Part shown: piece by piece, positions 16,692 to 25,251 of the stretch
Numbering within the stretch: position 1 is the first letter of the stretch
Layout of the letters: each line of letters starts with the position of its first letter
Assembly: GCA_023554445.1 (NCBI GenBank)
Contig: JAMJQQ010000036.1
Location: 62,001 to 126,000 of the forward strand
Source: Carthagonibacter metallireducens
GTDB lineage: Bacteria; Gemmatimonadota; Gemmatimonadetes; Palauibacterales; Palauibacteraceae
Reading direction: 5' to 3'
DNA: 64,000 bases
Translations under genes and position numbers: made by a program
The notes under the pieces: generated by a model
Told to the model about the DNA's origin: nothing
What the model saw: the letters and a program-made list of their open reading frames with translations, nothing else
The model's database searches: none

Positions 16692-17906
16692 TTGCGAATT
16701 CTCCACGTAGTCACCGCGTTTCCCCGGACACCCGAGGATCCGATCACGCCCTGGCTCGTGGAGTTGATCAGGAGGCAGCGGGCGGCGGGACTCGATGCGC
16801 AGGTCCTCGCTCCAGCCTACCTTGGCGGTCCGGAGCGAGAGGCGTTCGATGACATCCCCGTGCATCGCTTTCGGTATGCCCCGGCGTCGTGGGAGGTACT
16901 CACGCATGATGAGACCGTGCCGGACCGGATTCGGCAGCGACGATACGTCGCGGGCCTCGTGCCACCATACCTGGCCGCAGGCATCCGCGCCGGCCACGAG
17001 GCAGGCCGATCCAGCCCGGAGGTCGTGCATGTGCACTGGCCGATGCCGCATGCCCTGATCGGCGCGGCGGTGCGTCGGGGCTCCGGAGGACGCACGGCGA
17101 TGGTGTGCAGCTACTACAGCGTCGAGTTGAACTGGGTGAAGGGCAGCATGCCGCGTCTGATGCCATTTCTGCGCTGGACGGCCCGAAGCGCGGACGCAGT
17201 GACCGCGATCTCGACCTCGACCGCAGACGCCGTCCGGCAACTCACCGATACACCGGTCTACATCGTGCCATACGGTGCGGCATTCGAGGATGACGGCCTC
17301 CCGGTTCGTTGCTCGGCTCTCAGAGGAGAGCGGCCGCTGCGGCTCCTGTTCGTCGGGCGTCTCGTCGAGCGGAAGGGCGTAGAGGTGCTGGTGCGGGCGC
17401 TATCGGCTCTCTCCGCGTTTCCCGATGCCGAGCTCACCGTGATCGGCACCGGGGAGCGCGCCACGATCATCGAGCGAACGGCCCGGGTTCACGGGGTCGC
17501 GGATCGTGTTCGGATGCTCGGATCGGTCTCCCGAGATCGGCTGGTTGAGAGCTATGAGGATCACGATATCTTCGTGCTCCCGGCTGTCGTGGACGAAAAG
17601 GGTGACACCGAAGGTCTCGGAGTCGTGCTGCTCGAGGCACTTCGATTCGAACGGCCGGTGATCGCCAGCGGAATCGGAGGCATCACCGACATCGTGGAGC
17701 ACGGTCGCTCGGGACTGCTGGTTCCGCCGGGGGATTCCGACGCGCTCGCATCCGCGATCGAAGAGATGGCGCGTGACCCCGAGCGGGCGCGCGCCATGGC
17801 AGCGACCGGCCGCGAGGATGTCCGCCGGCAATTCGGCTGGGAACGGGTAGTGATGGAAACCAGCCGCGCGTACCGGGTGGCAATGGAGCGGCGAGATGGT
17901 GCGTGA
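16692..17906 (+). CDS. GT4 family glycosyltransferase
   Basis: This 404-residue protein is a GT-B fold glycosyltransferase. The N-terminal acceptor domain begins RILHVVTAFPRTPEDP, and the C-terminal donor domain has LLFVGRLVERKGVEVL near residue 218 and the EGLGVVLLEALRFERPVIAS motif near 305, including the conserved E-x7-E nucleotide-sugar site. It probably transfers a sugar from a nucleotide donor during surface polysaccharide or glycolipid assembly. The start is TTG at 16692, the only start giving the normal first strand. It overlaps the methyltransferase start by 11 bases. Confidence 0.85.
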   Translation: MRILHVVTAFPRTPEDPITPWLVELIRRQRAAGLDAQVLAPAYLGGPEREAFDDIPVHRFRYAPASWEVLTHDETVPDRIRQRRYVAGLVPPYLAAGIRAGHEAGRSSPEVVHVHWPMPHALIGAAVRRGSGGRTAMVCSYYSVELNWVKGSMPRLMPFLRWTARSADAVTAISTSTADAVRQLTDTPVYIVPYGAAFEDDGLPVRCSALRGERPLRLLFVGRLVERKGVEVLVRALSALSAFPDAELTVIGTGERATIIERTARVHGVADRVRMLGSVSRDRLVESYEDHDIFVLPAVVDEKGDTEGLGVVLLEALRFERPVIASGIGGITDIVEHGRSGLLVPPGDSDALASAIEEMARDPERARAMAATGREDVRRQFGWERVVMETSRAYRVAMERRDGA

Positions 17907-18675
17907 GCACGCGACCGCGGACCGCTACGGCGAGCTCGTCACGTCGCAGGCCTACCGTCGTGCCAGGGTCGCGAAGGCGGAAGTCATCTGGCATCTGTGC
18001 GGTGACCGGCTGCTTCGGGCGAAAAGGCCGGCCGACCTCGGGGCGGGAACCGGGATCATGCGAGCCGTACTCGAGGACAAGATGGGGAAGCCGCTGTATG
18101 GATTCGAGATCGATATCTCGTTCGTCGAGGAGCCGAAGCACATGGTCGGAGCGGACGTCGAGCGCCTGCCCCTCGCTGACGGGGCGCTCGACTTCGTGAT
18201 CATGAATCACCTCTACGAGCATGTTTCGCACCCCGATGTTCTGTTTCGAGAGGCATTCCGCGTGCTTGCCCCGGGCGGGGGCGCCTACGTCACGGCGGGC
18301 AGTCGTCTTGCCGTGATCGAGCCGCACTACCGGCTACCGTTCCTGAGCTGGCTGCCCCGACCGGTGGCCTCGGCATACCTTCGGTTGTCAGGTAGAGGCG
18401 ACAGCTACGAGGGGATCCGGTTTCTTACCTATCGACCCCTCACGGATCTGATGCGGAAGGCGGGGTTCGTCGTTCACGACATCACGGAGAGGGCGATCGA
18501 TGAGCTTCTGGATCGAACCCGGGGCAGGTCCTGGACCGCTGCCTGGGCTGCGGCCGGCAGTCTGGGCGACGATACGCGTGCGGCCCTGCTTCGCCTCGCG
18601 TCTCCGCAGTGGTTCTTCATGCTGGAAAAACCGCTGACCCGGACGAGTGACGCAACCGGGAGCGGCGATGACTGA
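17896..18675 (+). CDS. Class I SAM-dependent methyltransferase
   Basis: This 259-residue protein has the Rossmann methyltransferase motif I DLGAGTGIM near residue 47 and the motif LADGALDFVIMNHLYEHV followed by FREAFRVLAPGGGAYV, which identify a methyltransferase-11 type fold. The substrate is unknown; its place between a glycosyltransferase and a large membrane protein suggests modification of a glycan or lipid carrier. It overlaps the genes on both sides. Coding style and GC content resemble the neighbours. Confidence 0.8.
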   Translation: MVREHATADRYGELVTSQAYRRARVAKAEVIWHLCGDRLLRAKRPADLGAGTGIMRAVLEDKMGKPLYGFEIDISFVEEPKHMVGADVERLPLADGALDFVIMNHLYEHVSHPDVLFREAFRVLAPGGGAYVTAGSRLAVIEPHYRLPFLSWLPRPVASAYLRLSGRGDSYEGIRFLTYRPLTDLMRKAGFVVHDITERAIDELLDRTRGRSWTAAWAAAGSLGDDTRAALLRLASPQWFFMLEKPLTRTSDATGSGDD

Positions 18676-21010
18676 GCTGACGATCGACCGGAGGCCCCGG
18701 GTTCCGCCGTGGCTGGCCTTCTCGGGAGTCTGCCTGCTGCTCTCGATTCTCTTCTATCGGGAGTTCGTGTTCGGGCCGGGGACGATGTTGTTCGGAACGG
18801 ACATGGTGGACCAGGCATTTCAGCTTCGCCAGTTCGGTGTGGAGGAGATCCGCAGCGGGAGAGGATTCCCCCTGTGGAATCCGTTCGTGTACGGAGGCCT
18901 CCCCTACCTGGCCGTGTTGCCGGGCCCGGTGTTCTATCCGACGAGTCTGCTGTACCTGATCATGCCGCTGCACAGGGCGATCGGGTGGACCTTCGTGCTG
19001 CACACGGCCTTGAGCGGAGTCTTCGCCTATGCCGCGGCCCGGTCGATCCGTCTCGACCCGAAGGCGAGCTCTGCCGCCGGTCTCGCCTTCCTGCTCACCG
19101 GAATGGTCCTGTCGACGGTATACGGTGGGCACGACGGCCGGATGTTCGTCATGGTTCTCGTTCCACTGGCATTCGCACTGCTCGAGAAGGGTCTGCAGAC
19201 GGGTAGAGCCGGCTGGTTCGCCGGAATGGGACTCGTCGTGGCTCTGCAGATCTTCACCCCCCACGTGCAGTTGATGTACTTCTCTTCGCTCTGTCTGTCC
19301 CTGTATGCACTGGTCAGGATCTCGAGCATCGGTCGCGGAGAGGCGGGGCGGGGCGGGGCCCTCCGGCTGTTCGGGCTTTTCGGGCTCGGATTCCTGATCG
19401 CCGCCCTGGTCGGAGCGGCCCAGCTCGTCCCCACGTGGCGGATACTCGACATCGCGGTTCGAGGTGGAACCGGAGAGTCCGGCTACGGATTCGCGTCCTC
19501 CTGGGCCCTGCCACCGCAGGAGCTGACAGCGCTCATTCTGCCCGATCTGGTCGGCTCCCTGCAGACGTACTGGGGCACGAATCCGTTCAAGTTGCACACG
19601 GAGTACCTGGGCGTCGTCCCCGTCGCGCTCGCCCTCGTCGCCTTGACCGGGATCCGGTCTGATGCCAGGGTCCGGTTGTTGAGTGCGATCGCACTGCTCT
19701 GCATCCTCTTCGCACTGGGTGCAGCTACTCCCTTCCACCGATTGACCTATGCACTCGTTCCGCTCATTTCGCGGTTTCGAGCACCTTCGATGATGCTGGG
19801 GCCCGGTGCCCTGTTCGTAGCCCTGCTCGCCGGCATCGGCTGGGAGAGAATCACCGCTCAGCCATCGGGCGCGGAAGGGAATTCTCGGCCTTCCGGAGCA
19901 GCGCTCGCGGTGTTGCTGGGACCACTGCTGCTCGTCGGTCTGCTCGCGCTGGCCAGCCCCGAGGGACTGGCCCGGTGGGCGCATACCGCTCTGTTTCCCA
20001 CCGGTTTCGACCGGTTTCCCGGCCCCGAAGGGATCGCTCAGCTCAGAGGGAACGGCATGATGTTGGTTCTCGGCACCGCCGCCGTTTTCGCGGCAGCCTG
20101 GACCTCCGACCGCGGCGGAGTGGTGCCGCTGGCCGCCGCCGCGCTCGTCGCATGTGTGCTCGTAGCGGATCTGTGGAGAGTGGATACGCGCTACGTGGAA
20201 ACGGTGCGCCCGGAGGAGGTGTTTCCGGCCGATCCTTCGATCGCGCGGATGCGCGAGGGCCTCGGGGCAGGGGAGAGGGTGTTTCCGGTGCCAGGGCGGA
20301 CCGGTTATCGCCCGAATGAACTGATGGGCTACAGGGTCCCGTCGGTCACGGGGAGCCAGAACTTCCGACTCGAGTGGTTCGAGCGATTGAGCGGAGGACT
20401 TTCCTACCGGAATCTAGGAGCTCCGGCAGTCTGGCAGCTGTTCGACCTCCGATACCTGACCACGGATGCGCCGGTCGAAACCCCCCTTCTCACGGAATTG
20501 GAACGTGGCGCTCGAGGTGTGGTCTACGAGGTCGCGTTCGACGCACCGCACGCATGGTTCCCCGAGTCCGTCGAGGCGACCCGGGACACTTCCGAAGCCC
20601 TGCGCCGGGTCCTCGCGCTGGAGGATCCGCTGTCGCACGCCATCGTCGAGGCCGACCGGGCGCCGCCGGCCGGGGCCGGAGAGGCGAGAGTGACGCGACT
20701 CGAAGCGGACGAAATCGTGCTCGATGTCGTAGCCGAGCGCTCGGGGCTGCTGTTCGTCAGCGAGATCTGGCACCCGTCCTGGCTGGCGACGGTGGACGGG
20801 GAGCCGGCCGAGGTCCTGAGGACCAACGTCGCATTCCGGGGTGTGGTAGTGCCCGAGGGCCCGCATCAAGTGAGGCTGCATTATTCTGCTGCGGAGTTTC
20901 GCCTCGGCTTCGGGCTCTCGGCAGCCGGACTGTTGCTCGCGGGCGGCGTCCTGCTCTCGGGCATGGCGGCGTGGCGGAGAACTGGTGGCGACCCGGGAAC
21001 AGAGGGCTGA
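18668..21010 (+). CDS. Large YfhO-like multi-pass membrane protein
   Basis: This 780-residue protein has about 12 hydrophobic segments between residues 15 and 510, then a soluble region of about 200 residues, and a final membrane segment near 745-765. The layout and stretches such as FPLWNPFVYGGLPYLA and SRFRAPSMMLGPGALF resemble YfhO and related GT-C type membrane glycosyltransferases that take sugars from polyprenyl phosphate donors on the outer face of the membrane. I chose the ATG at 18668, preceded by GGGAG, over a GTG at 18647. It lies within the glycan cluster, consistent with glycosylation of an exported polymer or protein. The acceptor is unknown. Confidence 0.68.
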   Translation: MTELTIDRRPRVPPWLAFSGVCLLLSILFYREFVFGPGTMLFGTDMVDQAFQLRQFGVEEIRSGRGFPLWNPFVYGGLPYLAVLPGPVFYPTSLLYLIMPLHRAIGWTFVLHTALSGVFAYAAARSIRLDPKASSAAGLAFLLTGMVLSTVYGGHDGRMFVMVLVPLAFALLEKGLQTGRAGWFAGMGLVVALQIFTPHVQLMYFSSLCLSLYALVRISSIGRGEAGRGGALRLFGLFGLGFLIAALVGAAQLVPTWRILDIAVRGGTGESGYGFASSWALPPQELTALILPDLVGSLQTYWGTNPFKLHTEYLGVVPVALALVALTGIRSDARVRLLSAIALLCILFALGAATPFHRLTYALVPLISRFRAPSMMLGPGALFVALLAGIGWERITAQPSGAEGNSRPSGAALAVLLGPLLLVGLLALASPEGLARWAHTALFPTGFDRFPGPEGIAQLRGNGMMLVLGTAAVFAAAWTSDRGGVVPLAAAALVACVLVADLWRVDTRYVETVRPEEVFPADPSIARMREGLGAGERVFPVPGRTGYRPNELMGYRVPSVTGSQNFRLEWFERLSGGLSYRNLGAPAVWQLFDLRYLTTDAPVETPLLTELERGARGVVYEVAFDAPHAWFPESVEATRDTSEALRRVLALEDPLSHAIVEADRAPPAGAGEARVTRLEADEIVLDVVAERSGLLFVSEIWHPSWLATVDGEPAEVLRTNVAFRGVVVPEGPHQVRLHYSAAEFRLGFGLSAAGLLLAGGVLLSGMAAWRRTGGDPGTEG

Positions 21011-21015
21011 GAGCG

Positions 21016-21993
21016 GTGCGGGGGGGCGAGAATTCCGATCCCGGAAGGGCACTGCCCGTCCACGAGAAGCGAAAACGGGCGATCGGCTGGACGTTCGTGG
21101 CCCTGTCGCTCGTGTTCGCGCTCTTCCTTCTCGTGCGCCAGGGTGGAGAGGTGTCGGGATTGCGCTCCGACCTGCGCGACTTCGGCTGGACTCTTCGCCC
21201 CGGCTGGCTCATTGCGGCTCTCGTGATCGGCACCGCAAACCTGTTTCTCATGGGCGCGATCTGGGTAGGGCTGTTTCGGGCACTGGGAGGCAGGATCGGA
21301 ACGTCGGAGGGGGTTCGGGTGTGGATGGTGACCAATCTCGGGCGCTACATTCCGGGCAAGCTCTGGCAGCTGTCGGGCCTCGCGTTCTACATGCGGGACC
21401 GCCGGAGGGCAGGCGCGTCAGCGTTGACGGCAGCCGGTCTGTTTCAGGTGCTCGTCCTCGGGACGGGGGTCGCCGTCGCCGCGGCCGTGCTGGGCGCCGA
21501 ATTTCTGGCGGGGGGAGCGACCGTTCCGATCGCGGTCATCCTTCTGCTGCTCGTGGTCCTGCTGGTGCGACCCTCACTGACGGGCCGTCTGACGGGTGCG
21601 CTGGCAAAGCGCTTCGGAGAGACGCCGCCGGCGCAGCCACCGGGAGCCGGCTCGGCCGTGCTGGCTGCCCTCGGCCTGATCGTGGCGTGGATGGTGAACG
21701 GTCTCGGCCTCTGGTGTGTCTGGAGAGGGGCGGGAGGCGGCACCGAACCCGGCTTTCTGACGATGGCGGGAGTGTTCTCAGCCTCCTACGTCGCCGGATA
21801 TCTCGTCCTCATCGCGCCCGGAGGACTGGTGGTGAGAGAAGGAACGATGGCCGGATTGCTGGCCGCTGTTGCCGGCGTGCCTCTCTCCGTCGGAGCGGCA
21901 GTCGCGGTACTCGCGCGGCTGTGGGCGGTGGCGACGGAGTTACTGGCGGCGGGACTCGCGGGTACAGTCCGGCAGGAACGAGGTGAGGGGTGA
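21016..21993 (+). CDS. YbhN/AglD-like (UPF0104) membrane protein
   Basis: This 325-residue protein has about eight hydrophobic segments and motifs of the lysylphosphatidylglycerol synthase transmembrane/UPF0104 family, including NLGRYIPGKLWQL and APGGLVVREGTMAGLL. Relatives are proposed to move lipid-linked intermediates across membranes or are fused to glycosyltransferases (AglD). It starts with GTG 5 bases after the YfhO-like gene and overlaps the GT2 gene that follows, so it probably works with these enzymes in lipid-linked sugar handling. That role is inferred from family and context. Confidence 0.75.
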   Translation: MRGGENSDPGRALPVHEKRKRAIGWTFVALSLVFALFLLVRQGGEVSGLRSDLRDFGWTLRPGWLIAALVIGTANLFLMGAIWVGLFRALGGRIGTSEGVRVWMVTNLGRYIPGKLWQLSGLAFYMRDRRRAGASALTAAGLFQVLVLGTGVAVAAAVLGAEFLAGGATVPIAVILLLLVVLLVRPSLTGRLTGALAKRFGETPPAQPPGAGSAVLAALGLIVAWMVNGLGLWCVWRGAGGGTEPGFLTMAGVFSASYVAGYLVLIAPGGLVVREGTMAGLLAAVAGVPLSVGAAVAVLARLWAVATELLAAGLAGTVRQERGEG

Positions 21994-22754
21994 GTTCAGG
22001 AGCATCGACGGACCGGACCGCCGGGGATCGAGGACGTGGACGAGCGCTCGTCGTGCTTCCCACGTACGAAGAGGCCCGGAACCTCGAGGGAATCGTACCG
22101 CTGATTCTCGAGGCCGACCCGCGGATCGACATCCTGATCGTCGACGATGCGTCTCCCGATGGTACGGGGGCGATCGCCGATCGCATCGCATCGACCGAAC
22201 CGCGCGTGCGAGTCCTGCACCGTGAGGGAAAGCAGGGCCTGGGATCGGCTTATCTGACCGGCTTCGGAATCGGGCTGGAGCAGGGATACGAGTGGCTGAT
22301 AGAGATGGATGCGGACTATTCGCACGATCCGAAGTATCTGCCGGAGATGCTGGATGCGGCCTCCGGAGAGGCCGATCTCGTGATCGGATCCCGCTACGTC
22401 CGGGGGGTCAACGTGATCAACTGGCCGATGAGTCGCCTGCTCCTGTCGTGGTTCGCCAACAAGTACGCGCACTGGATCACGGGCCTTCCGCTGAAGGACG
22501 CGACCAGCGGATTCAAGTGTTTCCGACGGGAAGTGCTGGAAGCGATCGACTTCGACCGCGTGGGCAGCACCGGATACACATTCCAGATCGAGATGGACTA
22601 TCGAGCCTGGAAGCAGGGATTCCGGCTCAAGGAAATTCCGATCGTGTTCACCGATCGGGCCGAGGGAGAGAGCAAGATGTCGGGCGCTATCGTGCGGGAG
22701 GCCGTATGGCGGGTATGGGCGCTGAGAATGAAGGGTCTTACCGGCCGTCTTTAG
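21990..22754 (+). CDS. Polyprenol monophosphomannose synthase-like GT2
   Basis: This 254-residue soluble GT2 enzyme closely follows the DPM1/Ppm1 pattern: VVLPTYEEARNL near residue 20, VDDASPDGTG near 51, IEMDADYSHDP near 104, VIGSRYVRGV, and DATSGFKCFRREVLEAI. Such enzymes transfer mannose, or another hexose, from a nucleotide donor to polyprenyl phosphate. The product would feed a membrane glycosyltransferase such as the YfhO-like protein two genes upstream. It is the last plus-strand gene before dif. No obvious terminator with a T-run follows it. Confidence 0.86.
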   Translation: MSSGASTDRTAGDRGRGRALVVLPTYEEARNLEGIVPLILEADPRIDILIVDDASPDGTGAIADRIASTEPRVRVLHREGKQGLGSAYLTGFGIGLEQGYEWLIEMDADYSHDPKYLPEMLDAASGEADLVIGSRYVRGVNVINWPMSRLLLSWFANKYAHWITGLPLKDATSGFKCFRREVLEAIDFDRVGSTGYTFQIEMDYRAWKQGFRLKEIPIVFTDRAEGESKMSGAIVREAVWRVWALRMKGLTGRL

Positions 22755-22816
22755 CAGGTCGTGCGGGCCGGAGGAGAGGCCGGAGTGCCACGAGAGGGTA
22801 ACCACCCATGGGCGCT

Positions 22817-22844
22817 AGTTAACATAATATACATTATGCGCCGT
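22817..22844 (-). other. dif site (XerC/XerD chromosome dimer resolution site)
   Basis: Read on the minus strand, these 28 bases consist of an 11-base arm ACGGCGCATAA (22844-22834), a central TGTATA (22833-22828) and an 11-base arm TTATGTTAACT (22827-22817). Compared from memory with E. coli dif, 24 of 28 bases agree, including the whole centre and both inner inverted-repeat halves; the mismatches are at the outer ends. The site is AT-rich in a GC-rich window and lies in the gap between convergent genes, where gene orientation switches for the whole window. XerC would bind the first arm and XerD the second. A XerC/XerD-type recombinase is encoded at 5768-6784. Confidence 0.93.
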
Positions 22845-22848
22845 TAGG

Positions 22849-22872
22849 CTGGCGCCGGTCGACAGGCGCCGG
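22849..22872. repeat. GC-rich inverted repeat beside dif
   Basis: A hairpin-capable repeat CTGGCGCC / GGCGCCGG (one G-T pair) with an 8-base loop lies just beyond the XerC arm of dif. It has no T-run on either side, so it is not a standard intrinsic terminator. It may be a chance result of high GC content or part of the end of the left transcript. Confidence 0.35.
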
Positions 22873-22889
22873 GTGCCGGGCTGGACCCG

Positions 22890-22919
22890 AAAAAGGCCCT
22901 CGACCGGACGGATCGAGCC
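22890..22919 (-). terminator. Rho-independent terminator of the membrane TPR gene
   Basis: On the minus strand, starting 3 bases after the stop codon at 22923, a stem with GGC and TCGA pairing to TCGA and GCC (two-base bulge, loop of about 9) is followed directly by TTTTT. This ends the right-hand transcript before it can run through dif. Confidence 0.62.
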
Positions 22920-22922
22920 GGA

Positions 22923-23774
22923 CTACTCTCCCGAGTCCGTCTCCGGATTCCCGGCCTCGTCCCCGGACTCCGACGGCGCCGCGTCGAACGACTCCGTGCT
23001 CGGACGGCCCGTGGAAGGTGCGGTAAGCGCCTCCGGGTCGAAGGTCCGCATCTCCGGAACCGGCGGGACACTTCCGCCCGCCGCCTGTAACGCTTCAACC
23101 TCGCCCACCCGGACCGCCCAGATCGATGCCTGGTCCTCGGCCTGAGGCTCCTCATCCGCGAGCAGCTGACGGTAGAGTGACTCCGCACGCTGGAGGTCGC
23201 CGATCCGGGCATGAATTCTGGCCTGCTCGCCAATAGCGTCCTCGCGCTGAAAGCCGAACACGGCCTCCCTCGCGATCCGCTCGTGCCACCGGATCGCCTC
23301 CTCCGGGCGTCCCGCCATCTCGTGGGCAGCGGCGATCGCCTCGGCGGCCCGAAATGCCACAGGGGTTCCCATGGCGAGGTCGGCTGCTGGCTCCAGATTC
23401 CGGATCGCGGAATCGAAGTCGTTTGCTCTCAGATCCATCTGGGCCATGTAGAGGCGCGCTTCGTTACCGAACGGCGTTCCGCCGAACTGGCCGATGTACT
23501 CGGCGAGTTCAGCCCTGACCTGCTCGGGCGGAGCGCCCGACGCGGAGGTCATTCGTATCTCGTCCAGCCGCACTGCCGCACGCTCGGAGATCTTGCTCCG
23601 GTAGTCGAGATATGCCCAACCGGCAAACAGGAGCGCGATCAGCGCAACGGTACCCAGTGTGACCACCCGGCGATTCCGGTCCGCCCAGTCCGCCGCGGTG
23701 ACGACGCTCTCGACGACACGATCCTCGGTGTTGACCGGTTCCTTCTTGGCCTTCGTGGCCATCGACTTTGCCAT
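22923..23774 (-). CDS. Membrane-anchored TPR protein (YfgM-like)
   Basis: This 283-residue protein has a basic cytoplasmic N terminus, one membrane segment near residues 39-59 (VVTLGTVALIALLFAGWAYL), then an extracytoplasmic domain with tetratricopeptide-like helices (about 95-225) and a Pro/Ser/Glu-rich tail. This layout resembles YfgM, a periplasmic partner of the Sec translocon and chaperones, but the similarity is architectural and the name is not secure. It is the gene nearest to dif on the right arm. The ATG at 23774 is used; a second Met lies at residue 5. Confidence 0.6.
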   Translation of the reverse strand: MAKSMATKAKKEPVNTEDRVVESVVTAADWADRNRRVVTLGTVALIALLFAGWAYLDYRSKISERAAVRLDEIRMTSASGAPPEQVRAELAEYIGQFGGTPFGNEARLYMAQMDLRANDFDSAIRNLEPAADLAMGTPVAFRAAEAIAAAHEMAGRPEEAIRWHERIAREAVFGFQREDAIGEQARIHARIGDLQRAESLYRQLLADEEPQAEDQASIWAVRVGEVEALQAAGGSVPPVPEMRTFDPEALTAPSTGRPSTESFDAAPSESGDEAGNPETDSGE

Positions 23775-23932
23775 GACAGATCAACCACTTCCTGTAAGTA
23801 CTTGTTTGCGAGTGACTTATGTCGCCCTTGCCGCACCCGTACCTCTCCCGGCCGGATACAGGCCTGAAAACCTATCCGGTCGTGCGGGCCCGAGTCAACG
23901 AGAAGGTCAGCGTGTGTGCCCCGACCAGCCGC

Positions 23933-24601
23933 TCAGAATACGAACGAGACGCTGAGAAACCCGAGCACCAGCAGCACCACGAAGGCGATGGTCAGAAGGT
24001 TGAAGTACTTCTCGATGAACTCGCGGATCGGCTCGCCGAAGGCACGGATCAGACCTGCGACCAGGAAGAACCGGGCACCTCGACTCAGTGCGGAGATCGC
24101 TATGAACGCAGGAAAGGACACACCGAACGCGCCCGCCGCAATGGTGAAGACCTTGAACGGGATCGGAGTGAAGCCCGCCGTCCCGAGCGTGAGAATGAGG
24201 TTCTCCTCGAACAGGACCCGAAGTTCGTCGTAGTGCTCCTGTCCATGGTAGAACTGGATGATCGGCTCGCCGATGGAGGCATAGAGGGAGCTTCCGATCA
24301 CGTAACCGAGGGCTGCACCTGCCACCGAGCCGACCGTGCAGACGAAGGCGAACCAGAGGGACCGTCGCACATTGCCGAGAGCGAGGGGAATCAGCAACAC
24401 ATCGGGAGGAATGGGAAAGAAGGATGACTCCGCGAAGGCGATTCCGAACAGCGCCCAGGTTCCGCCCGGCCGGTCGGCCCATCCCAGTACCCAGTGGTAG
24501 AGGCGATGCAAGGGACCGCCGTGCGATCCATCCTCCGCCAGTTCCAACTCTTCCGACTCGACGACCGCCTCGGCCGCGCTCCCCTGCACCGGATCGTTCA
24601 C
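23933..24601 (-). CDS. DedA/YqaA-type membrane protein
   Basis: This 222-residue membrane protein has four to five hydrophobic segments and the DedA superfamily features AESSFFPIPPDVLLIPLAL, near residue 60, and TAGFTPIPFKVFTIAAGAFG, near 145, which match the YqaA branch. Members act in membrane lipid homeostasis, probably as lipid transporters. I chose the GTG at 24601, which overlaps the pcm stop (GTGA); a longer start would run into pcm. An in-window relative of a different branch lies at 5142-5771. Confidence 0.8.
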   Translation of the reverse strand: MNDPVQGSAAEAVVESEELELAEDGSHGGPLHRLYHWVLGWADRPGGTWALFGIAFAESSFFPIPPDVLLIPLALGNVRRSLWFAFVCTVGSVAGAALGYVIGSSLYASIGEPIIQFYHGQEHYDELRVLFEENLILTLGTAGFTPIPFKVFTIAAGAFGVSFPAFIAISALSRGARFFLVAGLIRAFGEPIREFIEKYFNLLTIAFVVLLVLGFLSVSFVF

Positions 24602-25251
24602 CAGCCCTCCTCTCCCACGAGAGGCACGAATCGCGCGCTCTCGACCTCTGTTTCGGTCCATTCCTCGCCCTTGCGCTCGACGAGCAGCAGGCGCTGTCCG
24701 TTCTCGTTCCCGATGGGTATGAGGAGTCTTCCACCCTCGGAGAGCTGCTCGCGCAGCGGAACTGGAACGACGGGCGCCGCCGCACCGACCAGAATCGCGT
24801 CGAACGGGGCGCGCTCAGGCCACCCGGTGCTCCCATCGCCTGTCCGCAGCTCTACGTTGTCGATCTGCAGCATCTCGAGTTGCGCCTGTGCCCTTGCGGC
24901 AAGTTCGGGAATGACCTCGATCGAGCAGACCTGTTGCACGAGCCGGGCCAGCAGCGCCGTCTGGAAGCCGGAGCCACTGCCGATTTCCAGCACCCGCTCG
25001 GTTCCGTCGAGCCGGGCAAGCTGCAGGTGTAGAGCATGGGAGAGAGGCCGGGAGATGGTCTGGCCGTGGCCGAGAGGCAGCGCGACATCTTCGTAGGCCC
25101 TGTGTCGGACCGCTTCGGGAACGAAGAGGTGGCGTGGTACGGCATCGAAGGCGTGCAGGACAGCAAGGTCCTCGATCCCTGACGCACGAAGCAGCTCGAC
25201 CAGGCGACGACGAGATCGGCGGTACGCCGCGTTCATATCGGCAGCGACCAA
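24598..25251 (-). CDS. pcm: Protein-L-isoaspartate O-methyltransferase
   Basis: Pcm methylates isoaspartyl residues in damaged proteins so they can be repaired. The 217-residue enzyme has the family motifs RHLFVPEAVRHRAYEDVALPLG, GHGQTISRP (substrate binding, near 62-70), VLEIGSGSGFQTALLARL (SAM motif I, near 86-103) and GAAAPVVPVPLREQLSEGGRLLIPIG. I chose the TTG at 25251 because a perfect AAGGAGGT lies 6 bases upstream; an ATG at 25236 has no comparable site. This gives a 19-base overlap with surE. The surE-pcm pair is a classic stress-survival arrangement. Confidence 0.92.
   Translation of the reverse strand: MVAADMNAAYRRSRRRLVELLRASGIEDLAVLHAFDAVPRHLFVPEAVRHRAYEDVALPLGHGQTISRPLSHALHLQLARLDGTERVLEIGSGSGFQTALLARLVQQVCSIEVIPELAARAQAQLEMLQIDNVELRTGDGSTGWPERAPFDAILVGAAAPVVPVPLREQLSEGGRLLIPIGNENGQRLLLVERKGEEWTETEVESARFVPLVGEEGW

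Noticed and set aside
19342..19360. G-rich repeat GGCGGGGCGGGGCGGGG as a G-quadruplex or regulatory element
   Set aside because: It lies inside the YfhO-like coding frame and is explained by consecutive Gly, Arg and Ala codons in GC-rich DNA.
18617..19984. A 455-residue minus-strand open frame rich in Gln, Glu, Arg and Pro
   Set aside because: It is antisense to the YfhO-like membrane protein and its composition is what the complement of hydrophobic codons produces.
22755..22922. An integrated dif-targeting phage or genomic element
   Set aside because: The site occurs once here, with no second copy, integrase or phage-like genes on either side; flanking genes are housekeeping or envelope genes.
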